From: Oscillospiraceae bacterium
Lineage (GTDB): Bacteria > Bacillota > Clostridia > Oscillospirales > Ruminococcaceae
Direction: 5' to 3'
DNA length: 10,122 nt
Assembly: GCA_900757485.1 (NCBI GenBank)
Contig: CAAEOA010000287.1
Coordinates: 1 to 10,122 of the forward strand
Shown here in pieces: positions 1 through 6,702 of the stretch. The notes beneath the pieces were generated by a model. It had not been told where the DNA came from and searched no databases. It saw only the letters and a list, made by a program, of their open reading frames with translations. Position numbers and translations under genes: made by a program. Each line of letters starts with the position of its first letter. Position 1 is the first letter of the stretch.

Positions 1-56
1 AAAAGAAAAAAAATGAAAACAAATATCCGCCGGCGCAGCCGGCGGATATTTGTTTT
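1..56 (-). terminator. Rho-independent terminator of the corrinoid activator gene
   Basis: Positions 16-34 and 38-56 form a perfect 19-bp inverted repeat with a 3-nt loop and a GC-rich core. Read on the minus strand, the hairpin is followed by a T-rich stretch (complement of 1-15, nearly all A on the plus strand). It begins about 15 bp beyond the stop codon of the minus-strand activator gene, so it is the expected transcript end for that gene. The plus strand has only a four-T run and is a weaker terminator. Confidence 0.9.
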
Positions 57-71
57 GGGTAAACGGGTTTA

Positions 72-1649
72 TTAAAACATCATACGGTCAATGTATCGGT
101 CCATGAAATAAGCGTTGCTTGACAGCTCCACATCCTCTGCCAAAGCCGCAATGGACTCGCTTCGCCTCTTTTTGTCTGCAGACAGCAGAATCATCGCGGC
201 GCCGCTGCCTGCGCCATTTCCGATCACCGAAACACAGGAGACGACTTCTTCGGGAATCAATCCGATGGCGACTGCGGATTTTTTGTCAATAAAGCTACCG
301 AATCCTCCGGCAATGTAAAAAGTATCGATTTGCTGAACCGTAATACCGCACTCGTGGATCAAAGTGTCAATACCGGCACAAATCGCAGATTTGGCGAGCT
401 GGATTTTGCGAATATCGCTTTGGGTAAGGAAAACCTCGCTGTTTCCGATTCTCAAAGCCGTTTCATCTTGGTCGATCAGGTATTGCGCACCGTGTTCGCT
501 GTCTTGGTTTATCAGTCCGGTCTCGTCAATCAGCCCATATTTAAGGAAAACCGCGACTGCGTCAATAATCGCGGATCCGCAGATACCTACTGCTTTTTCT
601 TTGCCGATCACCGAGTAAGCAATTTCTCCGTTTTCCACCCAAACCCGATCAATCGCTCCGGCATGAGCGGACATCCCCATCCGAATGCCGGCGCCTTCAA
701 AAGCGGGACCCGCGGCAGTGGAACAGCATTTTAATTTTCCGTTTGCCATCAGCGCCATTTCTCCGTTGGTGCCGATGTCTACAATAAAACTGTTTTCCTG
801 CTTGTTTGCCATGCCGCTTGCAAGAATGGCGCAGGTGATATCTGCCCCGATATAAGAGGAAATCGAACGCGGAAGATAGAGCAGACAATGCTCGGGCAAG
901 GACAATCCGATTTGCTTGGCCGAAAACATTTCTCCGAACAGGCTCTGCGGAGTAAAGGGAGCAACGGCGATTCCATGTGGATCGAGTCCGCAGAGAAGGT
1001 GGAGCATGGTGGTGTTGCCGGTGATAACGCAGCCTTTGACCGAATCCATTGATATGTTTTGTTTTTGGCACAGTTCGGAAAAGCTTTGATTCAGTTGACT
1101 GACAATCGCCTGCTGCAGCGGCAGAACACCGTTTTGATTGCTGTACTCAATACGGGAAATCACATCGGCGCCGAATTTTGACTGCTGATTGTGAGAGGAA
1201 ACAATTTGAACAGGCTTTGTGTCATGGAGCGGATAGAGATAAGAAACGACGGTGGTCGTTCCGATATCTGCCGCGATGCCGTAGCCCTCCGTTTCCCTGC
1301 AGATAGGATCAAGGGTGAAAGATTCCATTCTGCCTGCGGTCAAGATGTTTTCTGCCTTTCCGGAAAGGAGGGTGACAGTTGCATCCCCTTCGATTTTTGC
1401 AAAGCAGGCAAGCCGGATGTGTGCATCGATTTCTTCCGGCAGCAATCGTTTTTTTTCTTCGCTGTTCATCGGGGAAAGACAGCCGGTTGCCATGACCTTG
1501 CATTTTCCGCAGGTATGATTTCCACCGCAAGGCATGGAAAAATCTGCTTTGCAGTCATGCAAAACATCAGCGATCGTGACAATTTCCCGATATTCCCGTT
1601 GTATCATCTGCTCGTTTGTCTGTATTTTCACCAAACCCATCTCAATCAC
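72..1649 (-). CDS. RACo/RamA-like reductive activator of corrinoid proteins (2Fe-2S + ASKHA domains)
   Basis: This cytoplasmic protein of about 525 aa probably performs ATP-dependent re-reduction of the inactive Co(II) form of a corrinoid protein to Co(I), as RACo and RamA-type activators do. The N-terminal region (about 8-95) is a ferredoxin-like 2Fe-2S domain with Cys41, Cys47, Cys50 (C-x5-C-x2-C) and Cys82. From about 123 onward it is an ASKHA ATPase: phosphate-binding motifs AADIGTTTV (about 126-134) and VDIGTNGEM (about 290), the glycine-rich TAAGPAFEGAGI, GICGSAIIDA, and the adenosine motif FYIAGGFGS near the C-terminus. Length and architecture fit the DUF4445/RACo family. The longest frame opens with GTG at 1649; ATG at 1640 gives MGLVKIQTNEQ and is equally plausible, because the AAAAGGAA ribosome binding site is only 3 nt from GTG and 12 nt from ATG. 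It is divergent from DUF1638, PocR/AraC and corrinoid protein genes, and the latter's product is its likely target. Confidence 0.92.
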   Translation of the reverse strand: MIEMGLVKIQTNEQMIQREYREIVTIADVLHDCKADFSMPCGGNHTCGKCKVMATGCLSPMNSEEKKRLLPEEIDAHIRLACFAKIEGDATVTLLSGKAENILTAGRMESFTLDPICRETEGYGIAADIGTTTVVSYLYPLHDTKPVQIVSSHNQQSKFGADVISRIEYSNQNGVLPLQQAIVSQLNQSFSELCQKQNISMDSVKGCVITGNTTMLHLLCGLDPHGIAVAPFTPQSLFGEMFSAKQIGLSLPEHCLLYLPRSISSYIGADITCAILASGMANKQENSFIVDIGTNGEMALMANGKLKCCSTAAGPAFEGAGIRMGMSAHAGAIDRVWVENGEIAYSVIGKEKAVGICGSAIIDAVAVFLKYGLIDETGLINQDSEHGAQYLIDQDETALRIGNSEVFLTQSDIRKIQLAKSAICAGIDTLIHECGITVQQIDTFYIAGGFGSFIDKKSAVAIGLIPEEVVSCVSVIGNGAGSGAAMILLSADKKRRSESIAALAEDVELSSNAYFMDRYIDRMMF

Positions 1650-1674
1650 GGTTCCTTTTGGAAATTATTATTGG

Positions 1675-1696
1675 TTATCCTTATCAGTAAGGATAA
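1675..1696. repeat. 9-bp inverted repeat in the activator 5' leader
   Basis: TTATCCTTA and TAAGGATAA form a perfect 9-bp dyad separated by 4 nt (1684-1687). It lies between the predicted activator transcription start (about 1711) and its start codon. It could be an operator or a weak hairpin in the 5' UTR. No T tract follows it on the minus strand, so it is not a convincing terminator. Confidence 0.45.
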
Positions 1697-1717
1697 TTCA
1701 GTGATAAAAACAATATC

Positions 1718-1746
1718 ATTATACAAAAATTTAAAAAATAAGGCAA
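1718..1746 (-). promoter_or_regulatory. Sigma-A-type promoter of the activator gene
   Basis: On the minus strand, TTGCCT (1746-1741, 4 of 6 consensus) is separated by exactly 17 bp from a perfect TATAAT (1723-1718). Transcription would start near 1711, leaving a leader of about 60 nt that contains the 1675-1696 dyad. The surrounding DNA is very AT-rich, as expected for a clostridial promoter. Confidence 0.65.
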
Positions 1747-1764
1747 TAACTATTTTGGCATTTT

Positions 1765-1776
1765 TGGTATTATAAT
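1765..1776 (+). promoter_or_regulatory. Possible extended -10 promoter for the plus-strand corrinoid genes
   Basis: TGG followed by TATTAT (1765-1773), overlapping a perfect TATAAT (1771-1776), resembles an extended -10 element pointing towards the DUF1638 gene. I find no good -35 at the right spacing (TTGGCA at 1755 is too close). If real, it would sit back to back with the activator promoter, with the two -10 elements about 50 bp apart. Confidence 0.3.
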
Positions 1777-1900
1777 CTTATCATAAAATGAGATTTTTTT
1801 GCTGTTATGAGCGAAAACCTTCCTTTTTTTGACGGAACAGGATTTCCTACCGGGTAAAACCGGCGCGTTTCAGGAAACCTACGGGGGAGGCAGGAAAAGA

Positions 1901-1907
1901 AGAAAGG
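1901..1907 (+). promoter_or_regulatory. Ribosome binding site that decides the DUF1638 start
   Basis: AGAAAGG ends 5 nt before ATG 1913. The open frame extends upstream to a TTG at 1829, but that codon has no ribosome binding site, and the extra 28 residues are not expected at the N-terminus of this family, which begins close to the LAMIACEVM-type strand. Confidence 0.55.
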
Positions 1908-1912
1908 TGCGG

Positions 1913-2659
1913 ATGGATTTGAGATTGGCAATGATTGCCTGTGAAGTAATGGTCAGAGAGGTTTCTTTTTTGACCGCGCAGTCGGAACATATCATATCTG
2001 TTCGTTGGATGAAGCAGGGGCTGCATGATAATCCGTCTATGCTCAATCGGATGCTGAAAGAAAAAATCGCCGAGATCGAAGAGCTGAATGAACAAATGTC
2101 CGCTGATAAAAAATTTGATGCCATCGTTCTGGGGTACGGTTTGTGCTCCAACGGCGTGATAGGGATAAGCGCTGAAACATTACCGCTTGTGATTCCGAAA
2201 TGCGACGACTGCATTGCCTTGTTTTTAGGTTCTCAATCTCGGTATTTGGAGCTGTTTCGTCAATATAAGGGCATTTATTGGTATACACCGGGATGGGTAG
2301 AACGCGCATTTACTCCGTCGCCGGAATCTTATCGGCGAAGACTGCGGGAATATGAAGAAACATACGGGGAAGAAAACGCCGCATATTTATTGGAACAGGA
2401 AAACAGCTGGATTGCGAATTATCGTTACGGTATTTTTATTGACTCTCCGATCTGTCGACGGAAAGATTATGCGGAGTATTCCAAAAATGCCGCAGAAAGC
2501 TTTGGATGGTCCTACCTCGGCGTTATGGGAAGCATGGATTATTTTACGGAATTATTGAGCGGAACATGGGACAACGCACGTTTTCTTGTCTGCCCGCCGG
2601 GATATGTCACAGAGGCTTCTTATGATGAGTCTAAAATAAAGGCGATTCCGAAGCATTAA
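1913..2659 (+). CDS. DUF1638 domain-containing protein
   Basis: The product is a 248-aa soluble protein of the DUF1638 family, whose biochemical function I do not know. Recognisable family features are the N-terminal LAMIACEVM (Cys10), QGLHDNP (His38), the glycine-rich LGYGLCSNG (Cys78), PKCDDCIALFLGS (Cys97 and Cys100) and YWYTPGW (about 122-128). The retained Cys and His residues suggest a metal or cofactor site, but that is inference. I recall members of this family being encoded beside corrinoid methyltransferase genes in methanogens and anaerobic Firmicutes, which matches its position between the RACo-like activator and the corrinoid protein. There is no signal peptide or membrane segment. 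It is separated from the next gene by 111 bp holding a candidate promoter and operator, so it need not share that transcript. Confidence 0.85.
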   Translation: MDLRLAMIACEVMVREVSFLTAQSEHIISVRWMKQGLHDNPSMLNRMLKEKIAEIEELNEQMSADKKFDAIVLGYGLCSNGVIGISAETLPLVIPKCDDCIALFLGSQSRYLELFRQYKGIYWYTPGWVERAFTPSPESYRRRLREYEETYGEENAAYLLEQENSWIANYRYGIFIDSPICRRKDYAEYSKNAAESFGWSYLGVMGSMDYFTELLSGTWDNARFLVCPPGYVTEASYDESKIKAIPKH

Positions 2660-2692
2660 ATCGGGTTTATCTAAGATTTATCGCCAATACCA

Positions 2693-2730
2693 TTGAATTA
2701 TTTTACAAAAAAGTGTAAAATAATTATATC
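2693..2730 (+). promoter_or_regulatory. Candidate promoter of the regulator-corrinoid protein operon
   Basis: Two overlapping sigma-A-like readings are possible: TTGAAT (2693) with 17 bp to TAAAAT (2716), or TTTACA (2702) with 17 bp to TATATC (2725). Either would start transcription roughly 35-45 bp before the ATG at 2771. The palindrome at 2696-2725 covers both readings, so any protein bound there would compete with RNA polymerase. Confidence 0.45.
2696..2725. repeat. Perfect 12-bp palindrome, candidate operator
   Basis: AATTATTTTACA (2696-2707) and TGTAAAATAATT (2714-2725) are perfect inverted repeats around a 6-nt spacer. The arms have one G/C pair each and no T tract follows, so a terminator for the upstream DUF1638 gene is unlikely. 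The symmetry, size and overlap with a candidate promoter fit a dimeric regulator site. I did not find a second copy in the window. Confidence 0.55.
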
Positions 2731-2770
2731 TTTATCTGCTCTGTTTTATTATGATTAAAGTAGGTTCCTT

Positions 2771-3985
2771 ATGAATGATTCATTATATCAGGATTTAAAG
2801 CGGTACAGTGAACACATTTCCCGTTGCTTTGATGTTTCCTGCGGGATATATGATTTGTATCAAAACGAGATCGGTTATCAGAATCGGTCTGTCTTTTGCA
2901 CGTTTTGTAAATCCTGTGCGTATCAGAGTACTCATCTGTACGGATGCTTTGAGGCGGAACGCTGGAACGGTAAATATATTTATTATTGTCCGATGGGAAT
3001 GATATTTATTGCGAATATCGTCCGTTCTTACCTCGGCACCGAAGCGGCGTTGATAACCGGCCCCATTTTAATGGGTGAACAGGAAGATTTGGACATTGTT
3101 CTTCCGCCGGATATAGAAGCGGACGCTGCGCCGCTGCCGAACATTACCACCTCTAAAGTCAATGACATTTGCGAGCTGATTCACGGAATCACGTTGCTGT
3201 TGTCGGAATCCGATCAGGAGGATTATCTTCAGGCGGATAAGCTGACAATGGAGCTGAATAACCGCTTGTATGAAATCGGAGAAACCGTTGATGCAAACGG
3301 GAAAACACAATACCCGATTGAAGAAGAAAAGGAACTGATTTCGGCAATATCAACCGGGGACAAAGAAACTGCGCAAGAATTGCTGAACCGTTTGCTGGGA
3401 CATATTTATTTTAATTCAGGCGGAGAGTTTAATATTATAAAAGCCCGTGTAAATGAACTGCTTGTGCTGCTGTCCCGCGCGTCGATTGACGGCGGAGCTG
3501 ATGTTGAACAGATTTTCTGGACCAATAATACGGTGATCGATGAATTGCAGGGGCTGAGCGATATGAATGAGCTGAATGTCTGGCTTTCAGCAACGATGCA
3601 TCGCTATATCAGCTATGTATTTGACCTTACCGATATTAAGCATGTTGATATTATACATAAAGCCACCGGTTATATTAAACAGCATTACACCTCCAAACTG
3701 ACGCTGGATGAGGTTGCAAAATTTGTTTATCTGAGCAAGTCCTATCTGAGTAAAATTTTCAAAGAGGAACTGCATTGCAATTTTGCCAACTATGTGAATA
3801 ATCTGCGGGTAGAAAAAAGTAAAATTTTGCTGATGGATCAAAGTATTAATCTGATCGATTTGGCGGCTATGGTGGGCTTTGAAGACCAGAGCTATTTTAC
3901 AAAAGTATTCAAAAAAGTTGTGGGGGTTTCCCCCGGAAAATACCGGGAAAACCGCGGCAACACTTTATATAAAAAGGAGAAATAA
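2771..3985 (+). CDS. AraC-family transcriptional regulator with N-terminal PocR-type sensor domain
   Basis: This 404-aa cytoplasmic DNA-binding protein has two recognisable parts. Residues about 5-150 form a PocR-type ligand-sensing domain with many cysteines (Cys19, Cys24, Cys43, Cys46, Cys49, Cys59, Cys73) and the run GKYIYYCPMGMIFIANIV. Residues about 295-395 form a double helix-turn-helix AraC domain, including LTLDEVAKFVYLSKSYLSKIFKEE and the family signature region FEDQSYFTKVFKKVVGVSPGKYR. The middle (about 155-290) is a predicted helical linker. PocR, the founding member, responds to 1,2-propanediol; PocR-type domains are thought to bind small organic molecules. Here the ligand is plausibly the methylated substrate of the corrinoid system, or a corrinoid-related signal. 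The next gene starts 2 bp after this stop, so the two are surely co-transcribed. The ribosome binding site before ATG 2771 is weak (AAAGTAGG). Confidence 0.9.
   Translation: MNDSLYQDLKRYSEHISRCFDVSCGIYDLYQNEIGYQNRSVFCTFCKSCAYQSTHLYGCFEAERWNGKYIYYCPMGMIFIANIVRSYLGTEAALITGPILMGEQEDLDIVLPPDIEADAAPLPNITTSKVNDICELIHGITLLLSESDQEDYLQADKLTMELNNRLYEIGETVDANGKTQYPIEEEKELISAISTGDKETAQELLNRLLGHIYFNSGGEFNIIKARVNELLVLLSRASIDGGADVEQIFWTNNTVIDELQGLSDMNELNVWLSATMHRYISYVFDLTDIKHVDIIHKATGYIKQHYTSKLTLDEVAKFVYLSKSYLSKIFKEELHCNFANYVNNLRVEKSKILLMDQSINLIDLAAMVGFEDQSYFTKVFKKVVGVSPGKYRENRGNTLYKKEK
3971..3979 (+). promoter_or_regulatory. Ribosome binding site of the corrinoid protein, inside the regulator gene
   Basis: AAAAAGGAG lies within the last codons of the AraC-family gene and 8 nt before ATG 3988. 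It is much stronger than the regulator's own site, so the corrinoid protein should be made in excess over the regulator from one mRNA. Confidence 0.8.
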
Positions 3986-3987
3986 AG

Positions 3988-4614
3988 ATGGAAATTTTAA
4001 ACGATATCAGTACGCTTTTACAGCAAGGACGCGCCCCAAAGGTAAAAGAAAAGGTGCAGGAAGCATTAGATCAGGGAATATCTGCAAAGGATATTCTGGA
4101 AGAGGGCTTGCTGTCAGGAATGAGCGTAATCGGTGAAAAGTTTAAAAACAATGAGGTTTATGTTCCGGAAGTGCTGATTGCCGCCAGAGCAATGAACGCA
4201 GGTGTAGCACTGTTGAAGCCTTATCTGGTGGACGCCGGGGTGGAAGCGAAAGGAACGGTCGTTATCGGTACGGTAAAAGGCGATTTGCATGACATCGGCA
4301 AAAATCTGGTGAAAATGATGATGGAAGGCAAGGGTTTAAATGTAGTGGATCTCGGCGTTGATGTTTCTGCCGAGCAGTTTGTATCTGCTGCGAAAGAAAA
4401 CAATGCGGATATTATCGCTTGTTCTGCATTGCTCACGACAACGATGACAGAGATGAAAAACGTAGTTGACGCTGTTAAGGCGGAAAGCCTTGATGTAAAA
4501 GTCATGGTTGGCGGCGCACCGGTTACCCAGAATTTCTGCGATTCAATCGGAGCTAACAGTTACACCGCTGATGCGGCAAGTGCCGCAGATGCTGCGCTCG
4601 CTCTTTGTATGTAA
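3988..4614 (+). CDS. Corrinoid (B12-binding) protein of a methyltransferase system
   Basis: This 208-aa protein has the MttC/MtbC/MtaC-type layout. Residues about 1-85 are the helical cap domain (B12-binding 2-like) and about 88-205 the Rossmann-like B12-binding domain. The cofactor motif GDLHDIGKN (98-106) contains the DxHxxG signature, with His101 as predicted lower axial cobalt ligand. SALLTTT (146-152) and GGAPVT (175-180) complete the nucleotide-tail pocket. It would carry a methyl group between a substrate-specific methyltransferase and an acceptor enzyme, usually a tetrahydrofolate methyltransferase in acetogenic or clostridial bacteria. The RACo-like activator encoded at the left is its likely reactivase. 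No methyltransferase gene lies next to it and a strong terminator follows directly, so the substrate cannot be read from this window. Confidence 0.93.
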   Translation: MEILNDISTLLQQGRAPKVKEKVQEALDQGISAKDILEEGLLSGMSVIGEKFKNNEVYVPEVLIAARAMNAGVALLKPYLVDAGVEAKGTVVIGTVKGDLHDIGKNLVKMMMEGKGLNVVDLGVDVSAEQFVSAAKENNADIIACSALLTTTMTEMKNVVDAVKAESLDVKVMVGGAPVTQNFCDSIGANSYTADAASAADAALALCM

Positions 4615-4642
4615 TTTTTGTTTTGTCCCGCAGACATTTATA

Positions 4643-4680
4643 AAACCCGCAGGTGCTTTTGTAAAAGCACCTGCGGGTTT
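4643..4680. terminator. Bidirectional intrinsic terminator between convergent genes
   Basis: Positions 4643-4660 and 4663-4680 are a perfect 18-bp inverted repeat with a 2-nt centre. On the plus strand it is followed by a T-rich stretch (TTTATTTGTGTTTT) and ends the corrinoid protein transcript, 28 bp beyond its stop. On the minus strand it lies 9 bp beyond the helicase stop codon and is followed by TTTTATAAATG, so it probably serves both genes. Confidence 0.88.
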
Positions 4681-4689
4681 ATTTGTGTT

Positions 4690-6435
4690 TTATTGATAAC
4701 GGCGGGTATTATAATTACTGCGTTTTCCTTTCAGATTACGATAATCCTTTCGGGAATGCTCCCGGTCGTCATAATGATTGCCTTTTCCCGCAAATTTTGA
4801 TTTGTTTCCGCTTTGCGCAGTAGTGATCGTCGGGAATCCGCAGATTTTGCAGTCCTTCATTTCCTTTACGACTTCACTGATTTCACTTTCTGGAATGGCA
4901 ATCAGGGATTTATCATCGAAAATCTCAATTTTTCCGATGTCACTTCCCGAAAGATGAGTGCGCTCTGCAATTGCTCCGACCAAATGATTGGGGGCAATAT
5001 GGTTGTCCCGTCCGATATTGATGACAATTTTGCCGTATCTGCCGCCTTTTCCGGGCTTTACTCTGTTTTCATTGCGATCGTACCGTGTAGGAGTCGGCAC
5101 AATATCCATGATTCCTTCTGTTTCATTGATGTCACCGAAATGTAATTCCAATACGGCGGCAGCGATCTGCTCGGCTGACCAGCCGTTGCTGACAATGGAT
5201 TCTACCATTTCCAGATAAGGAAATTCTCTTTTTTCGGTCAGTAGTTTCTCGACATCCTCTCTGTTGCGGGAGTAAGTGCGGGAAGTGATGTCTTTGGCGT
5301 TAGGAATCTGTTGGCGGATGATGTTGGATTTTGCTTCTTTCCCAATTTGGAACAGATCTCCGACCTGCCGTCTGCCGCTGCAAATCGTGATTGCCTTTCC
5401 CGTTTTGCCGGCACGTCCGGTTCTGCCGATGCGATGTACATAATATTCGGTATTTTGGGGTAAATCATAATTGATGACATAGTCGATATCACTGACATCA
5501 ATTCCTCTTGCGGCAACATCGGTTGCAATCAGCATCGCAGTTCTTCCCTGCTTGAAGGCTTCCATTACCTTGGTGCGCTGAGATTGTTTCATATCTCCGT
5601 GGAGCCCTTCGGCAGAAAAACCGCTTTTATTGAGGTATTCGCTGATATCATCTACCATTTTTTTGGTGTTGCAGAAAATAATACAACGCTGCGGATTATG
5701 GTAGCGCAGCACCAGGTTGAGCGCATCCATTTTTCTGCCCATCGGCACGTCGTAAAAATACTGCTCAATTGCCGATACCGTTACCTGATCCCGATTGATT
5801 TGAACGACCTGCGGATCGTGTTGATACTTTTTGGTCAACTGCATAATGGCAGGGGGCATAGTTGCAGAAAACAGAATGGTTTGGCGTTCCTCCGGTGTTT
5901 CCTGCAAAATGGTTTCGATATCTTCGCGAAATCCCATGCTCAGCATTTCATCTGCTTCATCCAGCACCACCATTTTAACATGATCCAGCCGAAGTGTCTT
6001 GCGGCGCATGTGATCCATGATTCGTCCCGGCGTTCCGATTACAATGTTTGCTTTTTTCAATTTAATGATCTGCCGATCCATCGGAGCGCCGCCGTAGACA
6101 TCTACTGCTTTAATGCCGTACATAAAGGTGGATAGTTTTTTGATTTCTTCACAAGCCTGTACCGCAAGTTCTCTGGTCGGGCAGAGGATTAAAATCTGTA
6201 CCTTGTTTTTGCTTTCGGTATCGGTTTCAATGGCTTCCAAAGCGGGAATGCCAAAGGCAACCGTTTTTCCGGTTCCGGTTTGGGAACGACCGATTACGTC
6301 GTAGCCCGCTCTGATAAGCGGGATGCTTTGCGCCTGAATATCGGTGGGGGTTTCAAATCCCATCTGCTCGACGGCGCGTTCCATTTCGATCGGCAGATTC
6401 ATTGCCGAGAAGGGAATTTGGATTTTCTGATTCAT
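4690..6435 (-). CDS. DEAD-box ATP-dependent RNA helicase with DbpA-type RNA-binding domain (DeaD/CsdA-like)
   Basis: The 581-aa protein unwinds RNA duplexes using ATP, probably in ribosome assembly, mRNA turnover or cold adaptation. All core motifs are present in order: Q motif (about 27-37), motif I SQTGTGKT (51-58), Ia PTREL (86-90), GG (115-116), Ib TPGR (135-138), motif II DEAD (159-162), motif III SAT (190-192), motif IV IIFCNTK (252-258), motif V ATDVAARGID (304-313) and motif VI HRIGRTGR (334-341). Residues about 475-552 match the DbpA RNA-binding fold, and the last 30 residues are a basic Lys/Arg-rich tail. Size and layout are nearest to DeaD/CsdA, though DbpA or CshA subfamily assignment is possible. 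ATG 6435 has the ribosome binding site GAGGA 5 nt upstream on the minus strand. It is a single-gene transcript with a long structured leader. Confidence 0.95.
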   Translation of the reverse strand: MNQKIQIPFSAMNLPIEMERAVEQMGFETPTDIQAQSIPLIRAGYDVIGRSQTGTGKTVAFGIPALEAIETDTESKNKVQILILCPTRELAVQACEEIKKLSTFMYGIKAVDVYGGAPMDRQIIKLKKANIVIGTPGRIMDHMRRKTLRLDHVKMVVLDEADEMLSMGFREDIETILQETPEERQTILFSATMPPAIMQLTKKYQHDPQVVQINRDQVTVSAIEQYFYDVPMGRKMDALNLVLRYHNPQRCIIFCNTKKMVDDISEYLNKSGFSAEGLHGDMKQSQRTKVMEAFKQGRTAMLIATDVAARGIDVSDIDYVINYDLPQNTEYYVHRIGRTGRAGKTGKAITICSGRRQVGDLFQIGKEAKSNIIRQQIPNAKDITSRTYSRNREDVEKLLTEKREFPYLEMVESIVSNGWSAEQIAAAVLELHFGDINETEGIMDIVPTPTRYDRNENRVKPGKGGRYGKIVINIGRDNHIAPNHLVGAIAERTHLSGSDIGKIEIFDDKSLIAIPESEISEVVKEMKDCKICGFPTITTAQSGNKSKFAGKGNHYDDREHSRKDYRNLKGKRSNYNTRRYQ

Positions 6436-6440
6436 TCAGT

Positions 6441-6453
6441 TCCTCGTTTCAAA
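6441..6453 (-). repeat. 13-nt repeat copy at the helicase ribosome binding site
   Basis: On the minus strand TTTGAAACGAGGA appears here, ending 5 nt before the helicase ATG, and again at 6653-6665 in the leader terminator. The AGGA core of this copy is the ribosome binding site. Confidence 0.75.
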
Positions 6454-6633
6454 GTTTTTATCATTTATTCTGTGATAGTGCATAACATAAATCACCGGTG
6501 TAACGGAATGTGGCATTCAATAGCAACATTTTTCGCTGAATGAGGCTTGGATAAAATGCCTTTTCCGGCGGTTGAAAGGATATCCCGTAGATACTTATTG
6601 ATTTTTCCGGTGTGGTAAACTTATTATTTACAT

Positions 6634-6661
6634 AAAAAAACGAGGATATTTATCCTCGTTT
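6634..6661 (-). terminator. Intrinsic terminator (attenuator) in the helicase leader
   Basis: On the minus strand AAACGAGGATA (6661-6651) pairs with TATCCTCGTTT (6648-6638), an 11-bp stem closed by a very short loop, and the T tract continues to 6634, giving seven T in a row. On the plus strand the hairpin is followed only by TTTC, so it acts on the minus strand. It lies about 35-62 nt downstream of the helicase promoter's start site and about 200 nt before the helicase gene. Its only evident incoming transcript is the helicase mRNA, which makes it an attenuator candidate. Confidence 0.75.
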
Positions 6662-6665
6662 CAAA
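6653..6665 (-). repeat. 13-nt repeat copy in the leader terminator
   Basis: This is the second exact copy of TTTGAAACGAGGA (minus strand), matching 6441-6453. It supplies most of the 5' arm of the leader terminator hairpin. Confidence 0.75.
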
Positions 6666-6702
6666 ATCAATTATGATAAAGCACTCAGTAAACAACTTAT
6701 TA

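Larger units (their letters stand above)
6436..6696 (-). promoter_or_regulatory. Long 5' leader of the helicase mRNA
   Basis: From the predicted start near 6696 to the helicase ATG the untranslated leader is about 260 nt. It contains an early terminator hairpin (6634-6661) and, at its 3' end, the ribosome binding site embedded in TTTGAAACGAGGA (6453-6441), which exactly repeats the 5' arm of that hairpin and its flank. The part between them shows no convincing coding sequence. Long regulated leaders are common for cold-shock RNA helicases, but the mechanism suggested here is inference. Confidence 0.55.

Noticed and set aside
330..734. Plus-strand frames opposite the activator gene (for example 134 codons)
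   Set aside because: They are antisense shadows of a gene with clear 2Fe-2S and ASKHA motifs throughout.
1829..1912. Upstream extension of the DUF1638 frame from a TTG codon at 1829
   Set aside because: TTG 1829 has no ribosome binding site, the 28 extra residues (MTEQDFLPGKTGAF...) do not resemble the family N-terminus, and ATG 1913 has AGAAAGG at good spacing.
1650..1912. Cobalamin riboswitch in the divergent intergenic region
   Set aside because: I looked for a B12-box-like conserved element because of the corrinoid genes, but the region is AT-rich and shows only promoters and a short dyad.
5584..6135. 183-codon plus-strand frame opposite the helicase gene
   Set aside because: It is a shadow of the helicase core motifs on the minus strand, with no recognisable domain of its own.
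6461..6529. 22-codon minus-strand frame in the helicase leader (MLLLNATFRYTGDL...), a possible regulatory upstream peptide
   Set aside because: No ribosome binding site precedes its ATG and the peptide has no notable run of codons or features; expected by chance in this length.
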